Shown: positions 1 through 6,898, counted from the stretch's first letter. The stretch is 11,528 nt of DNA from Pseudomonadota bacterium (GCA_021323815.1 JAJPKG010000368.1:1-11528), one strand, 5' to 3'. Program-made: numbers and translations. Notes: generated by a model from the letters alone, not told the origin.

Positions 1-1
1 G

Positions 2-643
2 CAACTCAATACCGGCAACCCGAACCAGATCATCGCCGTCTTCCTGCTCGCTTCGGTGGTGGCTCCATTGGCGGAAGAAGGCTTTAAGCCGGTCGGTCCG
101 CTCACTATGATCGGGCGCATCCGCTCGCAGGCTGAGGCGTTCTTGCTGGGCATGGCGGCGGGCATGGGCTTCGCCATCTTCGAGACCATTGGCTACATCG
201 GCCAGGGTGGCGCGGACTGGATCCTGGTGGCAATGGAGCGCATCGGTACGGGGCTGGTGCATGGCGTCGGCGCGGGCATGGCGACGCTGGGTTGGTTTTA
301 CCTCATTCGCGGGCGCGGCATCACCAATCGTTACGCGAAGGGCATCGGCTGCATCGCCTATGCCGTCTTGCAGCACGGCATCTTCAACGGCTCAACTTTC
401 CTGGCGCTCATCCCCGGCCCGGTGGGCGATCTGCTGAACTCGCCGATCTGGTTCTTCGGCCTGCCGGAACAAGGTGCCATTGTGATCCCGCTCGCCATCT
501 ACGCCGGCATCCTGGTGGTGTTGATCCGCGTGACGGGTGTTTTGCGTTCGGCCCCGCCACCAACGGAAAAACCCGCGCCGGCTCCCATCCCGGCACCGCC
601 GATGATGCCGGCGACTCCCATGCCGTCAGGGGGTGCGCAATGA
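2..643 (+). CDS. PrsW-family intramembrane metalloprotease (M82), N-terminus cut off
   Basis: This is the C-terminal 213 residues of a multi-pass membrane protein; the frame is open to the window edge, so the true start lies outside. All four PrsW signature motifs are visible (numbered from the first codon at base 2): EExxK at 25-29 (within APLAEEGFK), FxxxE at 57-61 (FAIFE), a membrane histidine at 87 (HGVGAG), and HxxxN at 125-129 (HGIFN). In the family these Glu and His residues bind the catalytic metal for cleavage within membranes; B. subtilis PrsW cuts an anti-sigma factor. The last ~30 residues are a Pro/Ala-rich tail, probably disordered. A GTG at 56 could be read as a start, but it lies inside conserved sequence (upstream codons give a helix leading into EExxK), so it is not one. 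The stop overlaps the next gene's ATG (ATGA at 640-643), indicating an operon. The substrate cannot be told from the sequence. Confidence 0.9.
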   Translation, partial: QLNTGNPNQIIAVFLLASVVAPLAEEGFKPVGPLTMIGRIRSQAEAFLLGMAAGMGFAIFETIGYIGQGGADWILVAMERIGTGLVHGVGAGMATLGWFYLIRGRGITNRYAKGIGCIAYAVLQHGIFNGSTFLALIPGPVGDLLNSPIWFFGLPEQGAIVIPLAIYAGILVVLIRVTGVLRSAPPPTEKPAPAPIPAPPMMPATPMPSGGAQ

Positions 644-1494
644 TGCCCGACATGCCGCCTGAGGCTCCACAACCGTCCGCGTTGCCGCCGCATCCCCCGG
701 CGGCATCACCGCCCGCAGCGGTGCCTTTCTATCCACCGCCGTTTGTTTACCCCTATTGGCTCGTGCCGCCCAAACAGGAATATCCTGTGCCGGAAGGGCG
801 CGTGGTGCCGAAGATATGGCTGGCGGTGCTGGTAGCGCTGACGCTGGCTGCGGTGGGCATGGCTTTTGGCGGCGCGTTGAGCGTGGGGGTGAGCGCGTCG
901 CCTTTCCACACGACCTATTACCGCAACAGTCTGGCGCAAAACGATGGTGCCTGGCAGTTGCGTGATACCGCACTGGAATCTTGCAGCTATGCGAAAGGCG
1001 GGCTGGATGCGCGCGACAACTCAGCCGATGGGCTGGTGAGTCCGTGTCGGCTCAGCGGCTCAAACCTGAGCAATCTGCGCCTCAGCGTGCGCATTTTGCC
1101 TCAGGCGCAGCTTGATTACGCGCTGAGTCCGGCTATCTTCGTGCATTCAGATGTTGCCATTCTCTTCGCGCCGACAACCGGCATCTTCGCGGTTTACGCT
1201 CCCGCTGTTGGGCAGACTCCATCCACGACCACACCCGTTGAAACCAACCTGATCTATTTGGGTGAGACGGATCAGTGGTTTTCGGATGGCTTGCTGAGTA
1301 ACACGGTCATCGTGCAGGTGCAGAACGACATCTACACCATCGCCGTAAACGGCGCGCAGGTGTATCACGGTGATTTCAACGGCCAGGCGGTGTCTTTGCC
1401 CGCTTCCGGTTCTGTCGCGCTTGGCGCGTATCCGCCCAATGTCGGTCCCACCGGCGAGGCAGCCTATGCCGATCTCACAATAATGACTCCCTAG
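640..1494 (+). CDS. Pro-rich, membrane-anchored protein with a lectin/LamG-like extracellular domain
   Basis: This encodes 284 residues of unassigned function. Residues 1-57 are strongly Pro-rich (cytoplasmic or disordered). Residues 58-80 are one hydrophobic helix (WLAVLVALTLAAVGMAF), and residues 85-284 are a beta-rich, probably exported domain. The C-terminal part has an alternating pattern ending in VIVQVQNDIYTIAVNG followed by a D-F-N-G turn. This resembles concanavalin/LamG or DUF1080-like sandwich domains, where a buried strand ends in 'vNG'. Two cysteines (SCSY and SPCRL) could form a disulfide. The frame is open upstream to 292, but that stretch is a shadow of the PrsW gene. The start is ATG 640 (or ATG 643), coupled to the PrsW stop by ATGA. 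It is a possible partner or target of the preceding protease, from adjacency alone. Confidence 0.8.
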   Translation: MMPDMPPEAPQPSALPPHPPAASPPAAVPFYPPPFVYPYWLVPPKQEYPVPEGRVVPKIWLAVLVALTLAAVGMAFGGALSVGVSASPFHTTYYRNSLAQNDGAWQLRDTALESCSYAKGGLDARDNSADGLVSPCRLSGSNLSNLRLSVRILPQAQLDYALSPAIFVHSDVAILFAPTTGIFAVYAPAVGQTPSTTTPVETNLIYLGETDQWFSDGLLSNTVIVQVQNDIYTIAVNGAQVYHGDFNGQAVSLPASGSVALGAYPPNVGPTGEAAYADLTIMTP

Positions 1495-1509
1495 CGAGGT
1501 TGCGTCGTT

Positions 1510-2856
1510 TTGTCACAGGAGATTCGCGAGGAACTGGCGCGCGAGGAATTAGAAGCATCAGCCAGGGTGGTCTCACCCCCCGGCCCCCTTCCCATCCAAG
1601 ATGAAGCGGAAGAGCATCGGACGAAACATGACGCGTTGGCGGCGCTGCGTTTCCGCGATTTCCGCTTGTTTTTTGCCGGGCGGCTGATTTCGACGTTGGG
1701 CGAGCAGGTGGTGAATGTTGCCATCGGCTGGGATCTGTATCTGCGTACGCACTCCGCCCTGGCGTTGGGTTTCGTCGGGCTGGCGCAGATCATTCCGGTG
1801 ATCACCCTCGCCCTGCCCGCCGGTTTCGTGGCGGACCGCGTCAATCGCAAGGCGGTGATGATGGGCGCACAAACGCTGCTGGGGCTGTGCGCGCTGGGTC
1901 TGGCGCTCCTTTCCGCCTGGCGCGGACCGATCCCACTGGTGTATCTGTGCCTTTTTGGCATGGGCGTGGGCGAGATCTTCAATGATTCCGCTGCTTCGAC
2001 GATGGTGCCGCAGACCGTGCCGCCCCAGCATTTCGAGAACGCCGCCACCTGGAACAGCAGTTCGTGGCAGCTCGCCTCGGTGCTGGGACCGGCGCTGGGC
2101 GGCTTCGTCATCGCCTGGCAGCATGGCAGCGCGACCCTAGCCTACCTCTTGGATGTTGCTACTGTCGCCTGTTACATTGTGCTGTTGATTTTCCTGCGCG
2201 GGCGCAAGGTGGCGCGCTCCCGCGAAGCGCCCTCGCTGCGGGCGATGGGGGCGGGCGCAAACTTCATTCGTCGCACGCCGATCATCCTGGCGGCCATCAC
2301 GCTGGACCTGTTTGCTGTGCTGCTGGGCGGAGCGACCACGCTGCTGCCGATCTTCGCAACGGACATCCTGCACGTGGGCGCGGTCGGGTTGGGTTGGCTG
2401 CGGGCAGCCCCCAGTCTCGGCGCGGTCTGCATGGCCATGTTCCTGGCTTTTCGCCCACCGTTCAAACGCGCCGGGCGGGCGTTGCTGCTGGCGGTGGCGG
2501 CCTTTGGCGTGGCAACCATCATCTTTGGCTTGTCGCGCAATTTCTGGCTGTCGCTGGCCATGCTGGCACTGCTGGGCGCGATGGATAACGTCAGCGTGGT
2601 GGTGCGCGCGACGCTGATGCTGCTGCGCGTGCCGGACGAACTGCGCGGGCGCATCGCCGCAGTCAACAGCATCTTTATCGGCGCATCAAATCAACTGGGC
2701 GGCTTCGAATCTGGCTTGACGGCGACACTGTTTGGTCCCGTCATCTCCGTTGCCGCCGGCGGCGTGGGCACGCTCATCGTTGTGGCGCTTGTCGCGCTCA
2801 TCTGGCCGGAGATCCGCCGCCTGGGGCAGCTGGGCGAGACTGCGCCGCTAGAGTGA
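1510..2856 (+). CDS. MFS transporter, MFS_3 / EntS-like exporter family
   Basis: A 448-residue polytopic inner-membrane protein with about 12 hydrophobic segments, the usual length for the major facilitator superfamily. After a hydrophilic 45-residue N-terminal extension, the entry sequence ALRFRDFRLFFAGRLIST and the loop 2-3 motif A (G105-FVAD-R110-VNRK) are typical of the MFS_3 group, which includes the enterobactin exporter EntS and macrolide efflux proteins. Small-molecule export driven by proton antiport is therefore likely; the substrate is unknown. The start is TTG at 1510 with GAGG at 1496-1499 about 10 bases upstream; no in-frame ATG precedes it after the stop of the previous gene, and only 15 bases separate the two, so it is probably cotranscribed with the genes before it. 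The N-terminal extension contains a small duplication (REELA/REELE) and a C-rich stretch, and could be partly mis-started. Confidence 0.9.
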   Translation: MSQEIREELAREELEASARVVSPPGPLPIQDEAEEHRTKHDALAALRFRDFRLFFAGRLISTLGEQVVNVAIGWDLYLRTHSALALGFVGLAQIIPVITLALPAGFVADRVNRKAVMMGAQTLLGLCALGLALLSAWRGPIPLVYLCLFGMGVGEIFNDSAASTMVPQTVPPQHFENAATWNSSSWQLASVLGPALGGFVIAWQHGSATLAYLLDVATVACYIVLLIFLRGRKVARSREAPSLRAMGAGANFIRRTPIILAAITLDLFAVLLGGATTLLPIFATDILHVGAVGLGWLRAAPSLGAVCMAMFLAFRPPFKRAGRALLLAVAAFGVATIIFGLSRNFWLSLAMLALLGAMDNVSVVVRATLMLLRVPDELRGRIAAVNSIFIGASNQLGGFESGLTATLFGPVISVAAGGVGTLIVVALVALIWPEIRRLGQLGETAPLE

Positions 2857-2906
2857 GTGCCTGATGTATGGCGCGTCCGGCGCTCCATCTGCCGCGCTGA
2901 AATGAG

Positions 2907-2924
2907 AGCGTTCACAGGAACGCT
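2907..2924. terminator. Perfect 7-bp stem, 4-base loop hairpin in a convergent gap
   Basis: AGCGTTC (2907-2913), loop ACAG, GAACGCT (2918-2924). It lies 50 bases after the MFS stop. No clear U-run follows on either strand, only scattered T in the next 15 bases on the plus strand. It could be a weak or Rho-assisted terminator. Confidence 0.35.
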
Positions 2925-2948
2925 AGCGGGCAGATTTGCTTTGCACCC

Positions 2949-2977
2949 CCCGCTCCCCAGCGGTGCTGGCGAGCGGG
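2949..2977. terminator. Strong GC-rich stem-loop, possible bidirectional terminator or REP-like element
   Basis: CCCGCTC (2949-2955), a C/C mismatch, CCAGC, loop GGT, GCTGG, C, GAGCGGG (2971-2977). This gives twelve base pairs around one mismatch and a 3-base loop. Its place between two convergent genes fits a bidirectional terminator, but there is no T-tract on either side, so a REP-like repeat or Rho-dependent role is equally possible. Confidence 0.4.
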
Positions 2978-3009
2978 CCGAAGGGACCAACACTTGGCCG
3001 GTGCATCCT

Positions 3010-3456
3010 TCAGTCGAAAACGCGCGTCACCAGAATGCCGTCGGGGAAGCGCAAGGTCTCAGGATTACCAGCCCAGAAGAGATTTTTCAGGATCTCGCCG
3101 CAAGCGAAGAGCATGTGGTTGCATGCCGCGTTGCTGTCGCCGACCATCTCACTGTCGTGCAGGCGGGCGAACCATGAGGGCATATCCGAGGTGGGGGCGG
3201 GACGCACGCGAAAGATGGTCATGCGCGCCGGGGGACGATCAGAGGGCATGATGACGCGCAATTCCGGCTGCCCGTCAATAAGATCGAGACGATAAAAGAC
3301 ACCATAATGCTCGCGCGAGGTCTGAAACATGGTGCAGGTGGGGTCGCCGCCGGCATCTGCTTCGGGGGCGGCCAGGTCGCTCATGGTGTCGCTCTCACTC
3401 TCCAAAACAACGCCAAGGGGGGTCAAAACTTCGGCCAGCAACGCATCGAGATCCAT
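3010..3456 (-). CDS. Hypothetical protein, 148 aa
   Basis: A soluble, acidic protein I do not recognise. It starts MDLDALLAEVLTPLG, a helical region, then an acidic linker rich in D/E/A (residues ~22-36). A mixed alpha/beta part follows with YGVFYRLDLIDGQPELRVIMP, a Pro-rich stretch, and a C-terminal part with CNHMLFACGEILKNLFW. There is no signal peptide or membrane segment. The frame extends to 3516, but the start at 3456 is preferred: an A3GGGG ribosome-binding site lies about 7 bases upstream, and the protein reads as compact from there. It is divergent from parA and has no visible operon partner. Confidence 0.75.
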   Translation of the reverse strand: MDLDALLAEVLTPLGVVLESESDTMSDLAAPEADAGGDPTCTMFQTSREHYGVFYRLDLIDGQPELRVIMPSDRPPARMTIFRVRPAPTSDMPSWFARLHDSEMVGDSNAACNHMLFACGEILKNLFWAGNPETLRFPDGILVTRVFD

Positions 3457-3469
3457 GGGTGTCCCCTTT

Positions 3470-3537
3470 CTGTGATCAAACAAACCAGGCTGGCATAGGC
3501 GCAGCGATGATGTCACCTACTTCTATCGGCTGTGATC
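3470..3537. repeat. Two direct copies of CTGTGATC exactly 60 bases apart
   Basis: CTGTGATC occurs at 3470-3477 and 3530-3537 in the region between the 148-aa gene and parA. The first copy abuts the 148-aa gene's ribosome-binding site. The spacing is near a whole number of helical turns, so paired regulator sites are possible; chance is also possible for 8-mers. Confidence 0.25.
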
Positions 3538-3609
3538 GATCATTCTTTTAGGGTCAATTTTTTGCGGCAGCCCATTTCACCCGAAAGTCCTGAGCAATAG
3601 GGCCCGTTT

Positions 3610-3638
3610 TTGACAGGCCGCATGGCCGGTGCTACCCT
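3610..3638 (+). promoter_or_regulatory. Predicted sigma70-type promoter of parA
   Basis: A perfect -35 TTGACA (3610-3615), a 17-base spacer and -10 TACCCT (3633-3638) preceded by TGC, which gives extended -10 character. Transcription would start near 3645, about 28 bases before the preferred parA ATG. The spacer contains GGCC-GCAT-GGCC, a short inverted repeat that could be an operator for autoregulation. Confidence 0.55.
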
Positions 3639-3672
3639 CTAAACACAAGCAACTGCACAAGGGGGCATGGCC

Positions 3673-4467
3673 ATGACGGCGATCTGCGTGGCGAATAACA
3701 AAGGCGGGGTCGGCAAAACAACCAGCGTGGTGAATCTGGCGGCGGGCCTGGCGCGGCTGGGCCACACCGTGCTGGTGGTGGACGGTGACGGCCAGGGCAA
3801 CGCGACCTATGCCCTGACCGGGCGCATTCATCCCGTGCCGTCGCTGTATGACGTGTTGATGGAAAAAGCGACCATCCAGGATGTGCTGTGGACGACGAAT
3901 GAAGACAACGTCTGGCTGGTGCCGGGCGACGCGCGCCTGCAAAATGTCGATGTGGAACTGGCGGCGCGGGCCGGGCGCGAGTGGAAGCTGGCAAGGGCGC
4001 TGGCCGGGCAAACCTTCGATTACATCATCATCGACACGCCACCCTCACTGGGGGTGCTGACGCAAAACGCGCTCGCCGCCGCGCACGGTGTCATTGTGCC
4101 GGTCTCGCTCACTGAATTCTCCCTCATCGGCATGGATAAACTGCTGGCAACCATCGACGACCTGGGCAACGAACTCGACATCCCCGATCTGCGCTTGCTG
4201 GGGATTCTGGTGACGTTTTACGAAGAGAATAAGACGGGCCGCGAAACATATGGTATCCTGGAGAAGAAGTTCGAGGACAAGCTCTTCGCCACGTCCATTC
4301 CCAAGAATCTGAAGCTGGAAGAAGCGCACCGACGCAACGAAAGCATCCTGGCCTTTGCCCCCAACAGTCCCGGTGGCGTGGCCTATGCCGAACTGGCGCG
4401 TGAAGTGAAAAAGCGCGCCGCTGCGGAACACAGTCCCTATAGCCGGCGGCGAGCGGGGGCGCGGTAA
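3673..4467 (+). CDS. ParA/Soj-family partition ATPase
   Basis: A 264-residue Walker-type ATPase that should dimerise with ATP and bind DNA nonspecifically to position chromosome, plasmid or other cargo. Visible motifs (numbered from the ATG at 3673): deviant Walker A KGGVGKTT at 10-17 with the signature lysine K10; switch I VVDGDGQGNAT at 35-45 (usually D-x-D-P-Q-G-N; here Pro is Gly); Walker B YIIIDTPPSLG at 117-127; and GVIVPVSLTEFSLIGM at 139-154. Length is normal for a ParA without an N-terminal HTH. ATG 3667 gives two more residues, but the ribosome-binding stretch AAGGGGG at 3659-3665 sits only 1 base from it and 7 bases from ATG 3673, so 3673 is preferred. No ParB gene follows; the next gene (70 bases on) is a small protein with a different domain. 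A role in chromosome segregation or positioning of another cargo is an inference. Confidence 0.93.
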   Translation: MTAICVANNKGGVGKTTSVVNLAAGLARLGHTVLVVDGDGQGNATYALTGRIHPVPSLYDVLMEKATIQDVLWTTNEDNVWLVPGDARLQNVDVELAARAGREWKLARALAGQTFDYIIIDTPPSLGVLTQNALAAAHGVIVPVSLTEFSLIGMDKLLATIDDLGNELDIPDLRLLGILVTFYEENKTGRETYGILEKKFEDKLFATSIPKNLKLEEAHRRNESILAFAPNSPGGVAYAELAREVKKRAAAEHSPYSRRRAGAR

Positions 4468-4537
4468 AGGCGACGCCAGACAGAGAACACGGGAAATTCA
4501 TGAAGAGACACAGCATGTAGCGAAAAAGGAACGGCCC

Positions 4538-5185
4538 ATGCCCGGTGATGCGTCAGACGCCCAATCAGCGCGCGATCAAGAATTCGTGCGCTGGCTGCGC
4601 GCGCTCGCCGACGCGGTGGAACGCGATCCGGCGCTGGCCGAGCGGGTGCGCACGGAAGCGGTGACAGGCGCGCAAGCAGATCAGGCCAATGAACAAGGAC
4701 GGAAACACGAAGGCCACGAAGATTCTCACGAAACCCACGAAACTGGGGCATTCCAGCCCGAAGGAGTTCGCCATTCCGCGCCGGGAGGTTTAGCTCCCGG
4801 CGGCTGTGCCGAGCACACATTGTCCTCCCCCGACTCCATCACCCCCACGCTGCGCCACACGCGCCGCTCGTCACGCTATGGCCCGCCCAGCGTCAGCGGG
4901 CGAGCGGTGGAACTGGGAACCGGCGTGCCCGACCCCTTCGCGCTCTATGCCGCAGCCGGAGAAGACGGCTTGCGTCGTGCGCTGGAAACGCTGCGGGTGG
5001 GATCGCTGCGGGCGATCATCCGCGCGCATGGGCTGGACCCTCAGGGCAAACTGAGCGCGAGCGCGACGGAAAAGCGCCTGATCGCGGTCATTGTGACGGC
5101 AGCGAAACGCGCAGCGGGAACGGGCGAACAGCGCACAACCAAACGGACAACAACGAGACGAACCAAGACGCCGGAAGCCTCATAA
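4538..5185 (+). CDS. Hypothetical protein with SAP/Rho-N-like C-terminal helical domain; probable ParA partner
   Basis: 215 residues in three parts. Residues 11-45 form an amphipathic helical region (EFVRWLRALADAVERDPALAE). Residues 55-130 are a low-complexity linker with four HE dipeptides (57-68), then G/P/S-rich sequence. Residues 132-193 (DPFALYAAAGEDGLRRALE and on, including LRAIIRAHGLD and EKRLIAVIV) match a short helical module I recall from many bacterial proteins of unknown function that reads L-x-x-L-x-x-I-x-x-H-G-D; it resembles SAP/Rho-N-like nucleic-acid binding folds. The C-terminus is a very basic T/K/R tail. It has a good ribosome-binding site (AAAAAGGA ending 4530, 7 bases before ATG). 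It is probably cotranscribed with parA, so a DNA-binding adaptor role is plausible but unproven. Its last 6 bases overlap the end of the minus-strand HAD gene. Confidence 0.75.
   Translation: MPGDASDAQSARDQEFVRWLRALADAVERDPALAERVRTEAVTGAQADQANEQGRKHEGHEDSHETHETGAFQPEGVRHSAPGGLAPGGCAEHTLSSPDSITPTLRHTRRSSRYGPPSVSGRAVELGTGVPDPFALYAAAGEDGLRRALETLRVGSLRAIIRAHGLDPQGKLSASATEKRLIAVIVTAAKRAAGTGEQRTTKRTTTRRTKTPEAS
4698..4818. repeat. Repeat-derived insert inside a coding region: CACGAA units plus 9-bp stem-loop
   Basis: CACGAA occurs at 4706, 4715, 4727 and 4736 (steps of 9, 12 and 9, so all in frame). A perfect inverted repeat CGCCGGGAG (4779-4787), loop GTTTAG, CTCCCGGCG (4794-4802) follows. The composition resembles dispersed CACGAAG-type and GGAGGTTTAGCTCC-type repeats that I associate with intergenic DNA. 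Here they are translated as the linker of the 215-aa protein. Confidence 0.5.
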
Positions 5186-6025
5186 CATGGAATGTTCGCC
5201 CATCATCGCTTCCAGCACCAGCGCCACGCCGTCTTCGTCATTGCTGGCGGTGACGGCATCAGCTTCGGCCAGCAGATCGGGATGGGCGTTGGCGACAGCG
5301 ACGCCGAGGGTGGCCCAGCGCAACATGGGCAGATCGGTGGGCATGTCGCCGCAAGCGACGACAGTGGCGCGAGGCAGGCCCAGACGTTCGGCCAGCGCAG
5401 CCACTCCGGCGGCTTTATCCACGCCGGGCGCGCTCATTTCCACAATGGGCAAGCCCGAATGCGTGCAAAACACGTCATCACCCACCAGCGCCTGGGTCTC
5501 GGCCAGCAATTCATCGCCCGTCAGCGTGGGGTGCAGCGCGATGAGCTTGGTGATAGGTTCCTCGGCCAGCGCCAGGGCGTCGGCCCGCCATTCGCTTTGC
5601 TGTTTGGCATAGGGCCGCAACTGCTCATAGGCCGGCTCGCAGCCGAAGCGCAACCCCGCCTCGCAGGCAAACGCGATCCCCGGCAGCGCCGCGCGCAGGG
5701 TGGTGATGACACGAACGGAGACTTCCGGCGCAATGGGCCTGTGGGCAACAATGGCATCCCGCGCCAGATCGTAGAGGATCGCCCCGTTGCAGGCCAGCGC
5801 CAGACCACCCACGCCGACTTCCTGGGCGATGACGCGCAAGGTGCGCGGCGGGCGCGCCGTCGCCAGCGCCACCACGATCCCCGCTGCCTGCGCCCGCGCC
5901 AGCGTGGCCTGCATCCGCGCTGAGATGGTCGCGTCTGTGCGCAATAACGTCCCGTCGATATCCGTCGCCAGCAGGCGCATATCGCCAAAGCGCGCCCCAT
6001 GCCCCGGCTGCATCTTCAGCACCAT
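5180..6025 (-). CDS. Cof-type HAD-IIB family hydrolase (sugar-phosphate/nucleotide phosphatase-like)
   Basis: 281 residues, the normal length for Cof/YidA-like phosphatases, which hydrolyse small phosphorylated metabolites in the cytoplasm through an aspartyl-phosphate. All HAD motifs are present: I, DIDGTLL with nucleophile D22 and acid D24; II, T56 in ALATARPP; NGA at 80-82; III, K204 in GVDKAAGVAALAERLG; IV, GDMPTDLPML with D227 and D231. In the family motif IV is usually GDxxND; here the Asn is Thr230. The stretch between motifs II and III (about 85-195) is the C2B cap that sets substrate choice, which cannot be read. The start at 6025 has AAGG 8 bases upstream; internal ATGs at 6013 and 5980 (MRLLATDIDG) are alternatives. 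It lies 24 bases after rlmB, probably one transcript. Its end overlaps the plus-strand 215-aa gene by 6 bases. Confidence 0.92.
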   Translation of the reverse strand: MVLKMQPGHGARFGDMRLLATDIDGTLLRTDATISARMQATLARAQAAGIVVALATARPPRTLRVIAQEVGVGGLALACNGAILYDLARDAIVAHRPIAPEVSVRVITTLRAALPGIAFACEAGLRFGCEPAYEQLRPYAKQQSEWRADALALAEEPITKLIALHPTLTGDELLAETQALVGDDVFCTHSGLPIVEMSAPGVDKAAGVAALAERLGLPRATVVACGDMPTDLPMLRWATLGVAVANAHPDLLAEADAVTASNDEDGVALVLEAMMGEHSML

Positions 6026-6049
6026 CAGAAAAACCTTACCTGCGTTTGA

Positions 6050-6814
6050 TCACCTTTCCGGGCGAGATTTCCCCGCCTGCCGCGCCTGGCGGGCGAGATA
6101 GAGCGCGATGGAACCGGCGACGGCGGCGTTGAGCGAATTGACGCGCCCCTGCATCGGCAGCGCCGCCAGCAGATCGCAGCGGTCGCGCACCAGGCGGCTG
6201 AGGCCCTTGCCTTCGCTGCCCACCACCAACACCAGCGGGCGATCCAGATCCACGCTGGCAATGGGTTGGGCGGCCTCCCCGGCCAGACCAACCGCCCAGA
6301 TCCCACGCTTTTTGAGATCGTCGATCAGGCGCGGCAGGTTGCCGACCTGCGCCACCAGCAGATGCTCGATGGCTCCGGCGGAGCTTTTCACCACTGCCGG
6401 CGTCACGCCCACCGCGCGATGTTCCGGCAGGATGATGCCGTGCGCGCCCATCGCCTCAGCCGTGCGGATGAGCGCGCCGAGGTTATGCACGTCCTGCACG
6501 CTATCCAGCGCCAGCAGCAGCGGCGGCTCGTCGCGTTCTGCGGCCAGCGCCAGCAGATCGTCCACGTCCGCATAGTGCCAGGGCTTGACATAGGCGATGA
6601 TGCCCTGATGGTTCGCGCCCTGCGTCAACTGATCCAGCCGCTCGCGTGGCACCTGTTCCACCGGAATGCCCCAGCGTGATGCCAGCGCCAGCACGCTCGC
6701 CATGCCCGCCTCACGCGTGCCGCGTGCCACCACCACACGCCGCACGCGCCCGCCGGCTTCCAGCGCCTCAGCCACCGGATGCCGCCCCCAGATGATGTCG
6801 TGTGAATCGCTCAT
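6050..6814 (-). CDS. rlmB: 23S rRNA (guanosine-2'-O-)-methyltransferase RlmB, SpoU family
   Basis: 254 residues. Members methylate the 2'-OH of G2251 in the 23S rRNA P-loop with S-adenosylmethionine. The N-terminal substrate-binding domain starts with the typical IIWGRHPVAEALEAG (7-21). The SPOUT trefoil-knot domain follows: motif 1 DSVQDVHNLGALIRTAEAMG (104-123, with N111 and R117; the usual Pro of DPHN is Val109), motif 2 VLVVGSEGKGLSRLV (195-209, with E201), motif 3 VNSLNAAVAGSIALY (225-239, with N229). Length is normal. The family members RlmB, TrmH and TsnR are similar, but the N-terminal domain and GRHPV start favour RlmB. The ribosome-binding site at the ATG is weak. An extended -10 promoter lies ~75 bases upstream, and the HAD gene follows directly. 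Confidence 0.93.
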   Translation of the reverse strand: MSDSHDIIWGRHPVAEALEAGGRVRRVVVARGTREAGMASVLALASRWGIPVEQVPRERLDQLTQGANHQGIIAYVKPWHYADVDDLLALAAERDEPPLLLALDSVQDVHNLGALIRTAEAMGAHGIILPEHRAVGVTPAVVKSSAGAIEHLLVAQVGNLPRLIDDLKKRGIWAVGLAGEAAQPIASVDLDRPLVLVVGSEGKGLSRLVRDRCDLLAALPMQGRVNSLNAAVAGSIALYLARQARQAGKSRPER

Positions 6815-6889
6815 GATTGTTATTCCGGGCGAGGCATGCCGTCGCGCCTACGGAATGATACTCCTGCCGAAAAAATGGATTGCTCTGGC

Positions 6890-6898
6890 AGTATAGCA
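6890..6898 (-). promoter_or_regulatory. Extended -10 promoter of rlmB-HAD unit
   Basis: Read on the minus strand: TGC-TATACT (6898-6890), a good extended -10. No convincing -35 is seen, which extended -10 promoters tolerate. The start point would be near 6883, leaving a ~69-base leader before the rlmB ATG. Confidence 0.45.

Larger units (their letters stand above)
2857..3009. other. Short convergent intergenic region with two stem-loops
   Basis: This 153-base gap separates the ends of the MFS gene (plus) and the 148-aa gene (minus). It holds two inverted repeats, listed separately, and no convincing coding frame. The open frames crossing it continue as antisense over the 148-aa gene and are shadows. 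Confidence 0.6.

Noticed and set aside
292..639. N-terminal extension of the 284-aa frame
   Set aside because: It overlaps the conserved PrsW motifs in another frame, and the ATG at 640 in the ATGA overlap explains the start.
1491..2124. Minus-strand frames of 183 and 206 codons opposite the MFS gene
   Set aside because: These are shadows of a clear transporter gene; Arg/Ser-rich without motifs.
2857..3295. Plus-strand frames of 106 and 119 codons after the MFS gene
   Set aside because: They run antisense through the 148-aa gene, which has a far better ribosome-binding site; no domain seen.
4706..4741. CRISPR-like or tandem iteron array from four CACGAA units
   Set aside because: The units are only 6 bases with 3-6 base gaps and lie in a translated linker; neither repeat nor spacer lengths fit CRISPR, and iterons are longer.
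5192..5923. 243-codon plus-strand frame opposite the HAD gene
   Set aside because: It is antisense to a gene with all HAD motifs; composition is Gln/Arg/Gly-rich shadow.
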